From contig JAFGJZ010000106.1 of the NCBI GenBank assembly GCA_016928815.1, positions 1 through 43,987 on the forward strand: 43,987 nt of DNA. Direction: 5' to 3'. Position 1 is the first letter of the stretch. Each line of letters opens with the position of its first letter. Below the pieces are notes generated by a model, which had not been told where the DNA came from, did not search any database, and saw only the letters and a program-made list of their open reading frames with translations. The position numbers and the translations under genes were made by a program. Origin of the DNA: Spirochaetota bacterium (GTDB lineage Bacteria; Spirochaetota; UBA4802; JAFGJZ01). Positions 34,162 through 43,420 of this stretch are shown here, in pieces.

Positions 34162-36471
34162 ATGAATCTGGTAAAATGGGTTGTGAAAAATGTTGCCGGA
34201 CATTTCGGTATGAAGAATGCCGTTGACCGTCTGGAAGCCGGTTTTAAATTGGGAGAAAGTTCAACAATACAGATACCAAAAGAAGTAATGGCTGTAAGCC
34301 TGGATTTTGCAGCGAGAGGACTTTTAAATCAGTTTGCCATTCAGACTCATCTTGACTGGATTATGCCTTACTGGGTAAACCGGCAATATGATATCGCATC
34401 CAGCAGTTACATTCCTGCAACAGTATTATCAACAAATATGGCTCATCGTAACTGGACGGCCATAGGAACTCTGGGTTCGGAAAGAGAACCGATTGTTGAC
34501 CCTACCGGTCTTCTGACGCCCTGGTTTGACGGATGGTCGGTTGAATTCTGGATTCTTAAAAATGATTATCTTATTGTTCCTGCCAAAAGTATGGATATGT
34601 ATCAGTATCTTGTAAAATCATTGCCGATTGTGGTTTCTCAATCCATAAAAAAGAATGTACGTTTCCGGATTGAATCGTTCGCTCATAAAAATGATGAAGA
34701 AATTATCTGTGATTCAATTTCGCTGGAAAATCTGGAATCAGTTCCGGTGCAGTTATCCCTGTTTGTATCCATACGTCCGTATAATCCTGAAGGTATAGCA
34801 AGTATAAACAGAATTGAATTTCTGGAAGATAAAAACATTTTTCTGGTAAACGGTAAAACCGGACTGTTTCTTCCTGAAAAAGCTGATAGAATTTTTTGTT
34901 CAAATCAGAAAAAAGGTGATTGTTTTTCAAAAATAAATTCGGTTGAAACGGCATTTGAATCTGAATGTCCTCAGGGACTTGCAACCGCCTTTGCTGAATA
35001 TAGATTCAGTCTTGATGCCGGAGAATCCCGTGAATTCGAGGTACGGGCCTTAACACGTCCAAAAGAGATGAAACATGTTAAATCGGCATCCATTTATCAA
35101 TTGTCTTATCCTGAAATGAAAAAAGCTGCAGTAACGGAATGGGAAAAGATAATAAAGCAGGGTCTGCAGATAGACATTCCTTATCAGAAAATGAAGAATA
35201 CTTTTTATTCCAATAAGGCACATTTGTATTTATTCATTGATGATAACATAATAACTCCCGGACCATATACATATCATCATGAATATTTCAGGGATGCCGC
35301 ATATTCAATTACCACACTTGATAAGCTCGGTTACTCTAATGAAGCTGAGAAAATTCTTTTGAATTATCCTTCCCGACAGCGGGGTGACGGTTATTTCCTT
35401 TCCCAGGAAGGGGAGTGGGATTCAAACGGTCAGGCGCTGTGGACATATTATCAGCATTATCTTTATAACCGTAACATTGATTTTCTTAAAAAAATTTATC
35501 CCTCAGCTTATGAGGGATATGTCTGGATTAAGAAGAACAGGGAGAAGAAAAGCGGACTTCTTCCAGCAGGATATTCGGCGGAACATTTCGGACCGAATGA
35601 TTATTTTTACTGGGACAATTTCTGGTCACTTGCAGGTTTAAAGGGACTTCAGAGCATTGCTTCCATACTCGGCAGGGAAAAGGATGTAAATGAAATCTCA
35701 AAAGAATACGGTGACTATGAAAAATCGGTTTTTCAATCCATTGACAAAGCAAATGAAAAATTTCCTTTTCCTATTATTCCGAGTTCTCCTAATAGAAATA
35801 TTGACAGTTCCCTGATAGGTTCAATAAGTGCGCTTTTCCCTTTAAGACTTCTCAATCCGCGTGATCCGCGAATTACCGGAACTCTGAGAGTTATCCGTGA
35901 AAAGTATCAGAAGGATCATGCTTTTTTCCACCGTGTCATTCATTCCGGTTATAATGTTTATCTGACTGCACAGCTTGCGGAATGCTATCTTTTCCGCCGT
36001 TCGGCACGGGTTCTGCCTATTGTTCAGTGGATCATGAATAATATTTCACGTACGGGTACCTTTCCTGAAGCGGTTCATCCTCTAACCGGCGGCGGCTGCA
36101 TGGGTGACGGTCATCATGGCTGGGCTGCTGCGGATCTGCTGAGTTTAATACGCAACATGATATTTTTCGAAGAAGACGGCGGAATTGTGATTACTCCGGT
36201 TCTTTATCACAGGTGGATGGAAGCGGGTGAAGTTATTGAAATAAGAAAAGCAGCCAGCTATTTCGGTGAACTGAATATACGGATTGAATCACATGCTGAC
36301 AGAATTGAACTGAATCTGGATATGAAATATTTTCAGAGGCCTGAATTTATTGAATTTTCTGTACCTTTTTCAGTGAAAAAAGCTCTGGCGGGAAATACTG
36401 AGATTTTTCCGCAGAACGGCAGCAGATTCCGGTTCGATGCAGATGTTGAGAAGATTATTGTATTCAGATAA
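34162..36471 (+). CDS. Six-hairpin glycosidase-like protein (amylo-alpha-1,6-glucosidase/GH15-related)
   Basis: The 769-aa protein has no signal peptide. It has an N-terminal beta-rich domain (about 1-310) and a C-terminal (alpha/alpha)6 toroid (about 360-700). The C-terminal part has the pattern YHHEYFRDAAYSITTLDKLG with a nearby candidate acid, then EGEWDSNGQALW, SAEHFGPNDYFYWDNFW and GGGCMGDGHHGW, as in glucoamylase- and debranching-enzyme-like enzymes. A small C-terminal beta domain follows. This suggests cytoplasmic hydrolysis or phosphorolysis of an alpha-glucan or related oligosaccharide; substrate and exact GH family are not assigned. It is a lone gene with its own promoter. Confidence 0.72.
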   Translation: MNLVKWVVKNVAGHFGMKNAVDRLEAGFKLGESSTIQIPKEVMAVSLDFAARGLLNQFAIQTHLDWIMPYWVNRQYDIASSSYIPATVLSTNMAHRNWTAIGTLGSEREPIVDPTGLLTPWFDGWSVEFWILKNDYLIVPAKSMDMYQYLVKSLPIVVSQSIKKNVRFRIESFAHKNDEEIICDSISLENLESVPVQLSLFVSIRPYNPEGIASINRIEFLEDKNIFLVNGKTGLFLPEKADRIFCSNQKKGDCFSKINSVETAFESECPQGLATAFAEYRFSLDAGESREFEVRALTRPKEMKHVKSASIYQLSYPEMKKAAVTEWEKIIKQGLQIDIPYQKMKNTFYSNKAHLYLFIDDNIITPGPYTYHHEYFRDAAYSITTLDKLGYSNEAEKILLNYPSRQRGDGYFLSQEGEWDSNGQALWTYYQHYLYNRNIDFLKKIYPSAYEGYVWIKKNREKKSGLLPAGYSAEHFGPNDYFYWDNFWSLAGLKGLQSIASILGREKDVNEISKEYGDYEKSVFQSIDKANEKFPFPIIPSSPNRNIDSSLIGSISALFPLRLLNPRDPRITGTLRVIREKYQKDHAFFHRVIHSGYNVYLTAQLAECYLFRRSARVLPIVQWIMNNISRTGTFPEAVHPLTGGGCMGDGHHGWAAADLLSLIRNMIFFEEDGGIVITPVLYHRWMEAGEVIEIRKAASYFGELNIRIESHADRIELNLDMKYFQRPEFIEFSVPFSVKKALAGNTEIFPQNGSRFRFDADVEKIIVFR

Positions 36472-36500
36472 ATATCATTCTGCCGGTGGATTACATCCTG

Positions 36501-36512
36501 CCTGCCGGCAGG
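36501..36512. repeat. Perfect 12-bp GC-rich palindrome between convergent genes
   Basis: CCTGCCGGCAGG is a perfect palindrome embedded in CCTGCCTGCCGGCAGG within the 90-nt gap after the glycosidase-like gene. It is unusually GC-rich for this window. It lacks a T-run, so it is not a typical terminator. A longer partial palindrome, ATTACATCCTG and CAGGTTACAT, surrounds it. Confidence 0.4.
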
Positions 36513-36561
36513 TTACATGAATAGATTTCATCATAACTTCCGATATCAACCGGAATTAAAA

Positions 36562-37479
36562 TTACCCGCATTGAAGAATCATCCAGACATTATCAAATTT
36601 TAATTTTTTTAGATCATCTTTTCTGATCCAGAAATACAGCATGCCCATGTCTCCCCACATCATTCCGGTTTCAACATCCGAGTCGATCTGGAGAAGCAGC
36701 ATCCAGTCATGTCTTCCCGGCTCAAGTTCCTCTGCTTTGGAACTTTTATATGCAGTACTGTCCCCGCAATCTATGCCATTCGAAGATAGTTGAGCTTCAA
36801 GATCCATGTCATCGTTCTGAATCGGGTACGGATATCCGGCAAGTATGTGCATAGCTTTTCCATTGTATGCATTATATAGAAAATCATAATACAGCTCACA
36901 TTGATTATCATCAAAATTCAATTTTTCTATTTGCGGATTATCTGCAGGCGGATATGTCTTTATTATTGCAGAAGTCAAATGTTTCTCTTTAAAAATTCCG
37001 GACATATCTAACCGGTCCGGAAAATCATGTTCTTTTACTAAGTCTGATTCATTTTTCAGATATAAAACATACCAGCTGTTTTTGTCATCAGGATTAAATC
37101 CCCATGTAGACTGTTCCTGGTCATAGAATACATACAAAAGACCTTTTTGAGGCAGCTCCGGGATGATACCGTTTTTATTGATTTCCGAAAATTTCAATTG
37201 AATAATAAAGGACATGGGTTTGCTGTTATATGCAGGCCATGAAAAATTTTCCGGCAGATCAGGTTTGCCGCCGATTTTAGAAAATGTAACTTGATCTATC
37301 ATGGTCAGATGCAACGCAGGTTTGGAGTATTTTTCCAGATCAGGCAGGATTGAACTGGTATTTTCAGCAGAGGGTATGATGGAAAGCAGTTTTTTAAAAT
37401 TAAGTCTGTCCTCGGAATTTTTTAAATTGCATGATATTAGTGTGAGTAAAAGTATTATTGATAATGATATTATTTTCAT
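36562..37479 (-). CDS. DUF1963 (YwqG-like) lipoprotein
   Basis: The 305-aa lipoprotein has a lipobox LISC (Cys17). It carries the DUF1963 pattern: SKIGGKPDLPENFSWP, FIIQLKFSEIN, GLLYVFYD, LAGYPYPIQNDD, WMLLLQIDSD and MWGDMGMLYFWI near the C-terminus. This family (Bacillus YwqG) is usually cytoplasmic and often found near secreted toxin systems, so an exported lipid-anchored version is unusual. AAGG 6 nt before the ATG supports the start. It lies at the left edge of the group of immunity-like genes but on the opposite strand. Its function is unknown. Confidence 0.8.
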   Translation of the reverse strand: MKIISLSIILLLTLISCNLKNSEDRLNFKKLLSIIPSAENTSSILPDLEKYSKPALHLTMIDQVTFSKIGGKPDLPENFSWPAYNSKPMSFIIQLKFSEINKNGIIPELPQKGLLYVFYDQEQSTWGFNPDDKNSWYVLYLKNESDLVKEHDFPDRLDMSGIFKEKHLTSAIIKTYPPADNPQIEKLNFDDNQCELYYDFLYNAYNGKAMHILAGYPYPIQNDDMDLEAQLSSNGIDCGDSTAYKSSKAEELEPGRHDWMLLLQIDSDVETGMMWGDMGMLYFWIRKDDLKKLKFDNVWMILQCG

Positions 37480-37630
37480 AAAGTACCTTCAGGGTTAGAT
37501 TTGCAAATCTGAAATTAGAATATAGCAATCAAGAATTGATATTTTATTTTATAAATGTCAATGCAAAATGAATTACTTCAGTGAACTTTGTTCATTTTAA
37601 AAGGGTATTGTTCTCCCCTGAAATTTATTA

Positions 37631-38479
37631 TCAAATAATAATATCTCCGTGAGAAAAGAAAACAACCTCTCCTTTTATAAAGACTTCTTTGGTTATTTCT
37701 TTAACATAACCGGTAATGTTGCTTTTTCTGTTTATAAACCGCCCCTGACTTATGGATATTATTTCATCGTAAGATTTAAAATTGTTTTTCACAAGATAGG
37801 CACAAAGCGGTCCGGCTGCACTTCCTGTTGCAATGTCTTCAACCAGTCCGGAATTATCCCATGTGCGGCACTCCAGTGTTTCCGGGTTAAAGACATAGGT
37901 AAACTTTGCATCATAAGTTTTAATAAGCTGCTCGAAATCCGGAATAGAAATTCTGACTTTTTCAAGCGCTCCGTTTACCGGCAGCAGAAGATAGGGCAGA
38001 CCGGTGGAAACAACTTCAACCGGATAATCCTGATGCAGATCGTCAGCTGAAAGATACATTGCTGCTGCAATAATCCTGCTGTTGTCTTTGTTTAAAGTTC
38101 TAATAAATGAAGCTATCCCCTGGTTCATTGTTACTGTGTATGAACTGTCGGTTATTTCCGAGTCAACTGAAATGATTCTGCTTCCGGCTTTTAGTTTCAC
38201 ATTCAGGTTTTCCGGATTGTCATTCTGCAGACTGTGAATTACAGCTGCAGCTCCGAGAATCGGGTGCCCGGCAAATTCAAGTTCCTCTTCGACGGTGAAG
38301 ATTCTTACGGGATAGTATCCGTTCTGTTCGCTGAAAATGAAAATTGTTTCAAATTGTCTGAATTCCTGAGTTATCTTTTGCAATGTATCTATATCTATTT
38401 CTTTATCCGGAAAAACAACAGTCAGTCCGTTTCCGGAAAGCGGTTGAGAGGCAAAGACATCTACATGATAGTATTTCAT
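37631..38479 (-). CDS. PhzF family isomerase-like protein
   Basis: The 282-aa protein is a PhzF fold enzyme related to diaminopimelate epimerase. It shows the paired domains with VDVFASQPLSGNGLTV at the N-terminus, Glu44 in RQFETIFIF (the acid-base residue of PhzF), LEFAGHPILGAAAVI and, in the second half, DIATGSAAGPLCAY and SQGRFINRKS. Members isomerise small metabolites; outside phenazine clusters the substrates are unknown. GGAG lies about 7 nt before the ATG. No phenazine gene is nearby. Confidence 0.88.
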   Translation of the reverse strand: MKYYHVDVFASQPLSGNGLTVVFPDKEIDIDTLQKITQEFRQFETIFIFSEQNGYYPVRIFTVEEELEFAGHPILGAAAVIHSLQNDNPENLNVKLKAGSRIISVDSEITDSSYTVTMNQGIASFIRTLNKDNSRIIAAAMYLSADDLHQDYPVEVVSTGLPYLLLPVNGALEKVRISIPDFEQLIKTYDAKFTYVFNPETLECRTWDNSGLVEDIATGSAAGPLCAYLVKNNFKSYDEIISISQGRFINRKSNITGYVKEITKEVFIKGEVVFFSHGDIII

Positions 38480-38533
38480 AGGTTTCTCCGGGTATTGAGA
38501 TCAAATTTGCTGATGAGAGTGTTTTATTATTTT

Positions 38534-39055
38534 TTATATTTCTTCAACAAAGATATTGTTTTTTTGATTTTTATAATTTATATCAAAATTCATATTTAGT
38601 AAATAATCAATAATATCAATTATTCCTGTATCTGCTGCAATAAGTAATGTATTCCAATTATCAGAACTATAAAATGTAAAAAGAATATTGGTATCAATTC
38701 CATTTTCAATTAATATCTTCATTGTTTCAATGTTATTATTAAAACTCATTATTGCTGAAATAAATGCATTTTGGCCGAGTTTGTTTTTGTGGTTAACATT
38801 AATTCCCTTTTTTATTAAAAATTTTACTATATCTACATCTGCATTTATTGCTGCCAGCATTAATAGATTGTTACCCACATTGTCAGTAATGTTGATATTT
38901 CCTCCTTTTTGAAGATAGTTTTTTATAATTTCCTTGTTTCCGGAATTAAGTTGAAACCATAATTCTTCTGATGCAACTGTGTGTACAGTATCATTAGAAA
39001 AAATATACTGAGGGTTACAGGTTATAATAATCAGTAATAGAATAAGTTTGTTCAT
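38534..39055 (-). CDS. Secreted ankyrin-repeat protein
   Basis: The 173-aa protein has a signal peptide (about 1-20) and then three to four ankyrin repeats: GNKEIIKNYLQKGGNINITD, NNLLMLAAINADVDIVKFLI, QNAFISAIMSFNNNIETMKI and WNTLLIAADTGIIDIIDYLL. Ankyrin proteins often occur as immunity or anti-effector proteins in toxin clusters. AAGGAAG lies before the ATG. Immediately upstream on the same strand is the remnant of another ankyrin repeat gene. Its role in the periplasm or outside is inferred. Confidence 0.8.
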   Translation of the reverse strand: MNKLILLLIIITCNPQYIFSNDTVHTVASEELWFQLNSGNKEIIKNYLQKGGNINITDNVGNNLLMLAAINADVDIVKFLIKKGINVNHKNKLGQNAFISAIMSFNNNIETMKILIENGIDTNILFTFYSSDNWNTLLIAADTGIIDIIDYLLNMNFDINYKNQKNNIFVEEI

Positions 39056-39069
39056 AACTGAACTTCCTT

Positions 39070-39186
39070 TTATTTAATTTCAATCAGATATTTGAGAACT
39101 TCAGGCTGATTATAATAACTGGCTATTGTAATTGCATTATGTCCGTTCGTCATTCCTGCATTTATTTCAGTTCCTTATTCCATTTC
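39070..39186 (-). pseudogene. Ankyrin-repeat gene remnant
   Basis: A minus-strand open segment just upstream of the ankyrin gene encodes one full ankyrin repeat, GTEINAGMTNGHNA then ITIASYYNQPEVLKYLIEI, ending in a stop at 39070-39072. Upstream of it the frame is broken by a stop, and an ankyrin-like piece VKYLLLLDN appears in another frame near 39200. No start or signal peptide remains. It is best read as the decayed 3' end of a neighbour of the intact ankyrin gene. Confidence 0.6.
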
Positions 39187-39335
39187 AAGTATTATTTCCA
39201 TATAAATTATCCAGTAAAAGTAAATATTTCACACCTGATTAAAATTTGAAAGACTGACTTATTTTTTCACTTGATTTGACAGTGAATTTTAATAATATCT
39301 GGCAGGGAAGTCATATAATTTAATGAGGAACGAAA

Positions 39336-39695
39336 ATGAAAAAGCTGTCAATTATTCTGTTTATTTTATTGATATTAACCAATGGCTTCTGGCTATACAA
39401 TGCTGTGGATATGGGTGTTACGCAAAGTTACCATGATCAGGTTACTTATGAGTTTGCAAACCGGATTGTATCTCTTTCTTCTCTGGCAAATCATTATATA
39501 CATGGCATTTCAAAAGAATCAGCTTTAGGAATAATTGAAGATATTTCAGATGAAGATAGTGTTTTTATAAAAGATAATGCAATTAATAGTTACTGGATAA
39601 GTATTAGTCTTGATGAGAATGAGAATGTTAAAGAAGTGGAAATTACAGATATTGTGAGGAATTGGGCAGAACAATATGGTGATATAAATAAATGA
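39336..39695 (+). CDS. Membrane-anchored Imm58-like protein
   Basis: The 119-aa protein begins with an uncleaved-looking hydrophobic helix (KKLSIILFILLILTNGFWLY) and continues with a soluble helical domain (AVDMGVTQSYHDQV, ALGIIEDISDEDS). The layout and the D-x-G-V-T/S-x-(S/T)-Y motif after the helix recall Imm58, a predicted immunity protein of polymorphic toxin systems. I make this call from memory of the family, so it is tentative. It opens a run of seven plus-strand genes. AGGAAC lies 5 nt before the ATG. Confidence 0.55.
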   Translation: MKKLSIILFILLILTNGFWLYNAVDMGVTQSYHDQVTYEFANRIVSLSSLANHYIHGISKESALGIIEDISDEDSVFIKDNAINSYWISISLDENENVKEVEITDIVRNWAEQYGDINK

Positions 39696-39861
39696 CGCGG
39701 GTGGAAGACTAAAAAGCAGGGTGCTTCTCAGGAATATTAAAGTGATTATACGGTTCTACCTTCGGTTTTGGTCAGGTTCATATTATGATATTATTGAGTA
39801 GTCACTTAAAATCTTAAAAATTTGTAAATACATTATTTCATAAAGATTATTAGGATAAATT

Positions 39862-40248
39862 ATGATAAAAGAAAATAAAGTTTCCTTGTGGGTCGGGAAT
39901 GTATCATCAGAAAGCACTCTGGAAGAATACACGGTTCAGAAATTTACGGACGATGGTGATTATATACCTTCTATTTTTTCTGATTTATTTAACCTTGGCG
40001 AGTATGATGATGACTTCAAAGAGATTTGTTATTTTAATGAATCATTATCAGATATAGAACAATTGCTGGAAGGCTGTTCTTATGATGATATTGTTATTCC
40101 TAAATTCAAACAGCTGTTTGGTGAGCAGGTAGAATGTAAAATTAATTCAGTCATACTGCTTTATAATTTTGAATTTGACGGCTTGCAGAAAAAATATACT
40201 AATCAGCATAACGAATTTATTTTTATCGGAGCTGTTGATTATAGATAA
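39862..40248 (+). CDS. Imm22 family immunity-like protein
   Basis: The 128-aa cytoplasmic protein matches Imm22 (DUF4284): KVSLWVGNVSSESTLEEY at the N-terminus, then DDGDYIPSIFSDLF, the acidic stretch DDDFKEICYF and SYDDIVIPKF. Imm22 proteins are predicted immunity factors found downstream of secreted nuclease/toxin modules. The 166-nt gap before it holds no gene or clear terminator. AGGAT before the ATG supports the start. No toxin gene is within the window. Confidence 0.75.
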   Translation: MIKENKVSLWVGNVSSESTLEEYTVQKFTDDGDYIPSIFSDLFNLGEYDDDFKEICYFNESLSDIEQLLEGCSYDDIVIPKFKQLFGEQVECKINSVILLYNFEFDGLQKKYTNQHNEFIFIGAVDYR

Positions 40249-40286
40249 ATATAGAATTATGGATTAATTCCAAAGGAAAAGGTTAA

Positions 40287-40898
40287 ATGAATACTGTAAG
40301 TGAATATAGAAAATGGGTTAAAGATATTATAAAAGAGGAATTAAAACCGTTTCTGCTGAAGAACGGTTTTAAAACAACCGGCGCTGCCTCTTTCTATAAA
40401 ATTGAACCGGATTTAGTGAAATTTATTGATTTGGAGTTTTCCAGATGGAACACTTACATAGCATTTGCCTTTTGGTTTAATTTACATATTTATGCAGGTA
40501 CATTCAGTGAAGAAAAAAGTATAAGCATAAAGTTATTAGTAACCAAGGGAAGCCCTCTGTTTTTTAAAAATATCTCCTTTCTGAGAGAAAAAGAATTCGA
40601 ACAATATCAAATCACACCAGCGACAAATATGGAGAGTCTTTTAAATGACATTAAAACTGATTTCAGCAGTCATGTAATACCTTTTTCCGAAAGGTTTAAA
40701 TGTGTCGAAGATTTCATCGGTTTTGCAGAGTCTGAGCATAAGCGGCTGGGACAAAATGATTATTCCTATCGATTGGCCGTTATGATGGCAAAATCCGGCA
40801 GAATGAGTGAAGCTAAAAAATATTTTCAGGAAAGTATCGGTGATCGCGAGGATTTAGTGAAAGCTGCTCAAATATATGGAATTGATTTGAACAGTTAA
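40287..40898 (+). CDS. DUF4304 family protein
   Basis: The 203-aa protein has the DUF4304 layout: an N-terminal helix (WVKDIIKEELKPFLLKNGFK), then beta strands with FYKIEPDLVKFIDLEFSRWN, AFAFWFNLHIY, and a helical C-terminus with a TPR-like piece (AVMMAKSGRMSEAKKYF). DUF4304 proteins are often found as predicted immunity proteins near polymorphic toxins. Its start has AAGG 5 nt upstream. It lies 38 nt after the Imm22-like gene. Confidence 0.72.
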   Translation: MNTVSEYRKWVKDIIKEELKPFLLKNGFKTTGAASFYKIEPDLVKFIDLEFSRWNTYIAFAFWFNLHIYAGTFSEEKSISIKLLVTKGSPLFFKNISFLREKEFEQYQITPATNMESLLNDIKTDFSSHVIPFSERFKCVEDFIGFAESEHKRLGQNDYSYRLAVMMAKSGRMSEAKKYFQESIGDREDLVKAAQIYGIDLNS

Positions 40899-41028
40899 AC
40901 ATTCAAAATAAAAAAATAATTTGATAAAATATATTTTTCTTAATGAAGTTAAGTTTTTTTTGAGTAAAAAAATGATGCTTTACAGTTGAAATGAACTGAA
41001 TGAAAATAATGAAATAAGGGAATGAATA

Positions 41029-41493
41029 ATGGAAGTTAAATTTCATGCAAATATGTATGATAGTAAAACGCAACATATAGCTAATACTATTCAGCCTGTT
41101 TTTGAAAAACTAGAACTCAAATTAAGCGCTGAATATGGAGGGGATATTGAGCATTTGTGGATCGACCTGGAATTAGTCGAAAGAGATACCGGTACAATGG
41201 GAAAACCTACATTCCCTTTTCGATTTCAAAAGCGGGTTTCGGGACGGTCACAATTTGGTTTACCTTCAATGCCGGATATTTATAATGTTGGTCATTTAAG
41301 TGTAAAACCTGATTACCGGATATTGGAATCTAATCCGCCTGAAAAAAATATTCCGTATATTTTAGCACTGATATACAATGAACTATTAATTTTGAATGAA
41401 AAGAAAAAGAAACTGAATGGTTTTAATTCGGAATTATTTATCAGTAATTATTTAGATTCATGTTCAGATCTTGGATATGTAATAAAATTTTAA
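41029..41493 (+). CDS. Unrecognised protein of the immunity-like gene group
   Basis: The 154-aa soluble protein has no family I recognise. It contains a histidine/tryptophan-acid pattern (GDIEHLWIDLELVERD), then GHLSVKPDYRILESNPPE and a helical tail (IPYILALIYNELLILNEKKK). Size, isolated ribosome binding site (AAGGGA) and position within the run of immunity-like genes suggest another immunity protein, possibly of the Imm39 or a similar small family, but this is unproven. The 130-nt region before it holds no gene. Confidence 0.5.
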   Translation: MEVKFHANMYDSKTQHIANTIQPVFEKLELKLSAEYGGDIEHLWIDLELVERDTGTMGKPTFPFRFQKRVSGRSQFGLPSMPDIYNVGHLSVKPDYRILESNPPEKNIPYILALIYNELLILNEKKKKLNGFNSELFISNYLDSCSDLGYVIKF

Positions 41494-41508
41494 AATTTGT
41501 GAGCAACC

Positions 41509-42396
41509 ATGATTATCGAAAAAAAAATTACTGATCAGATTCTTATCCTTGGTTTGGATTATTCCTGTCGTGAGAGCATGAAAAAATATGAAACTGGAGT
41601 TTTATTGTCTGCAGCGAAAAAACTTGCAACCTTTTTATCATTACCTATTAATCCGGTTCCAATTGAGGGTTATTATAATGAAACAAAGGAATTAAAACTA
41701 TATTTCACTATAATGCGAGCACTTCAAAAAGTTGAAAAATCAATATTAGATGAAATTATAAATAATGATGATTATAAAAAAATACTGCAGGTTTTTACAT
41801 CGCCGATTTTTGGAAAATATAACTTTGGAGAATATATTATTCCAAATGTAGATGATCCCATAAATACTGTAATGAAAAAGTTGCCTCCTTTGGAATGGTC
41901 TGCTGAAAAAATAATAAATGAAGCCTATGATATTGTATCAAATGCAGATGATTACTCTTTGACCGGAATCGGTATTTTAACAAAAGATCCAATAACAATT
42001 ACTGCCTTGAGAGAATCAGCTGTCTTGTATGTAAGTGGTGTACAAGCCATTGGGAATTTTGAAGAACCTGAATATAGATACATCTGGAATGTTAGTGATA
42101 AAGTTCAAAAAGTCTGTAATATATTTATTAATGAATTTAATAAACTTACGGAAAGTAGTATTCTCCCGGCAGTTGACAGTAACGCTGAATATTTTAATCA
42201 GAATTATATCGACAATAAAATAAGGGGACGTTGTGTTCGAACAGGTACCGATGAAAGTGGAAATACAGATAGATTTTATCATTGGGCAATTGATGTTTCA
42301 GATGGTTATGATTTAGTATTCAAAGAATTCTGGGATGAAAAATTATGGACTACTGAAATGTTCAGAGAAGGTAATCCTGTTTTTGAGTTTTTTTAA
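41509..42396 (+). CDS. Unrecognised protein of the immunity-like gene group
   Basis: The 295-aa soluble protein is not recognised. Its N-terminus has ILGLDYSCRESMKKY, the middle SPIFGKYNFGEYIIPNVDDP, and the C-terminus a conserved-looking block (RCVRTGTDESGNTDRFYHWAI, then DLVFKEFWDEKLWTTEMF). It begins 15 nt after the previous gene, with a weak ribosome binding site, so the pair is probably translated from one mRNA. It looks intact and not transposase- or toxin-like. Confidence 0.5.
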   Translation: MIIEKKITDQILILGLDYSCRESMKKYETGVLLSAAKKLATFLSLPINPVPIEGYYNETKELKLYFTIMRALQKVEKSILDEIINNDDYKKILQVFTSPIFGKYNFGEYIIPNVDDPINTVMKKLPPLEWSAEKIINEAYDIVSNADDYSLTGIGILTKDPITITALRESAVLYVSGVQAIGNFEEPEYRYIWNVSDKVQKVCNIFINEFNKLTESSILPAVDSNAEYFNQNYIDNKIRGRCVRTGTDESGNTDRFYHWAIDVSDGYDLVFKEFWDEKLWTTEMFREGNPVFEFF

Positions 42397-42475
42397 TGTA
42401 AAAATTGATGGTAATTACATTACTAATAGATCAAAATGTCGGCTATTATAAAAAAATAATTACGGAGAAATAATT

Positions 42476-43372
42476 GTGAATTTAAAAATTAGAAAGGATT
42501 ATGCTATAGTTTGTTCCATTGTAATTGTTTTTTCAATTTCAATTATTATTGTTTCTATTCAAAATTCCGGAAGTGATAAAATTATTCAGCAGCTTATACG
42601 GTTTTCTCTTACATTAGTTCTTATTGTTTTTACTATATTGAATAAAAACTGGGCAAAATGGTTACTGAGTACTCTGTTAATAATTGGCGGGTGTATTGGT
42701 TTAGTATTTTCTTTAAAATATTTGTCTCATGTTACTACCGCCACTGTTTTTTTATTTTTAATGAGTTTATATTTTCTATTTGCAGGCAGTTATATCCTAT
42801 TGACGAAAAATAAAAGTATAAAAAAGAATAATAAAGAATATAATTATTTTAATAAAATTTTTATCGAATTAATACAAAATACAACTTTGGAAAAATTTCT
42901 TGTTCTTCGTGATTTATTATTGAACAATGAAAATTTTAACCCCTATTCCGACGAATTAAATGATTTAATAGATCTTGAAAAATCAGAAGAATATGGAAAA
43001 ATTATTGAATTGATAAAGAACAATCTGTGGCCGAATCATGTACTCAGTCCGAGAACTCATTATTATTTAGGTTATTCATATAGTAAAAATGGAGATGATG
43101 AATCAGCAGGGATTATGTTTTCAATTGCACAGATTCTTACAAATTGCATTTTTTTAACAGGAGATGGTTCAAAGTCCAAACCCTATCTTGTATTAAGAGT
43201 ATCTGATGAGTATGATGTTTTAAGCGATAAAAATATGACCTTTAAAAATCAATCAAATATTTCAGAAGGTGATCGTTTGTATGATGTCATTACAGATACT
43301 AATGATAATGAATTGTGGTTTGATGTTACGGATATTATGAAAAAAATTAAAAAGAATAAATCTATAATTTAA
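42476..43372 (+). CDS. Membrane protein with C-terminal DUF4919-like domain
   Basis: The 298-aa protein starts at GTG 42476 with GGAG 8-9 nt upstream. It has four hydrophobic helices in the first ~115 residues, a hydrophilic linker, then a C-terminal domain (about 180-292) with HYYLGYSYSKNGDDESAGIM, FLTGDGSKSKPYLVLRVSDEYDVL and ELWFDVTD. This matches DUF4919, a family seen among Bacteroidetes-type effector/immunity clusters. The fusion to a membrane domain is unusual in my experience. Role unknown; position suggests an immunity protein anchored in the inner membrane. Confidence 0.65.
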   Translation: MNLKIRKDYAIVCSIVIVFSISIIIVSIQNSGSDKIIQQLIRFSLTLVLIVFTILNKNWAKWLLSTLLIIGGCIGLVFSLKYLSHVTTATVFLFLMSLYFLFAGSYILLTKNKSIKKNNKEYNYFNKIFIELIQNTTLEKFLVLRDLLLNNENFNPYSDELNDLIDLEKSEEYGKIIELIKNNLWPNHVLSPRTHYYLGYSYSKNGDDESAGIMFSIAQILTNCIFLTGDGSKSKPYLVLRVSDEYDVLSDKNMTFKNQSNISEGDRLYDVITDTNDNELWFDVTDIMKKIKKNKSII

Positions 43373-43420
43373 CCGCGTTCAGCAATAATAATTTAGAAAT
43401 TATAATAAGGAATTTTTTAA

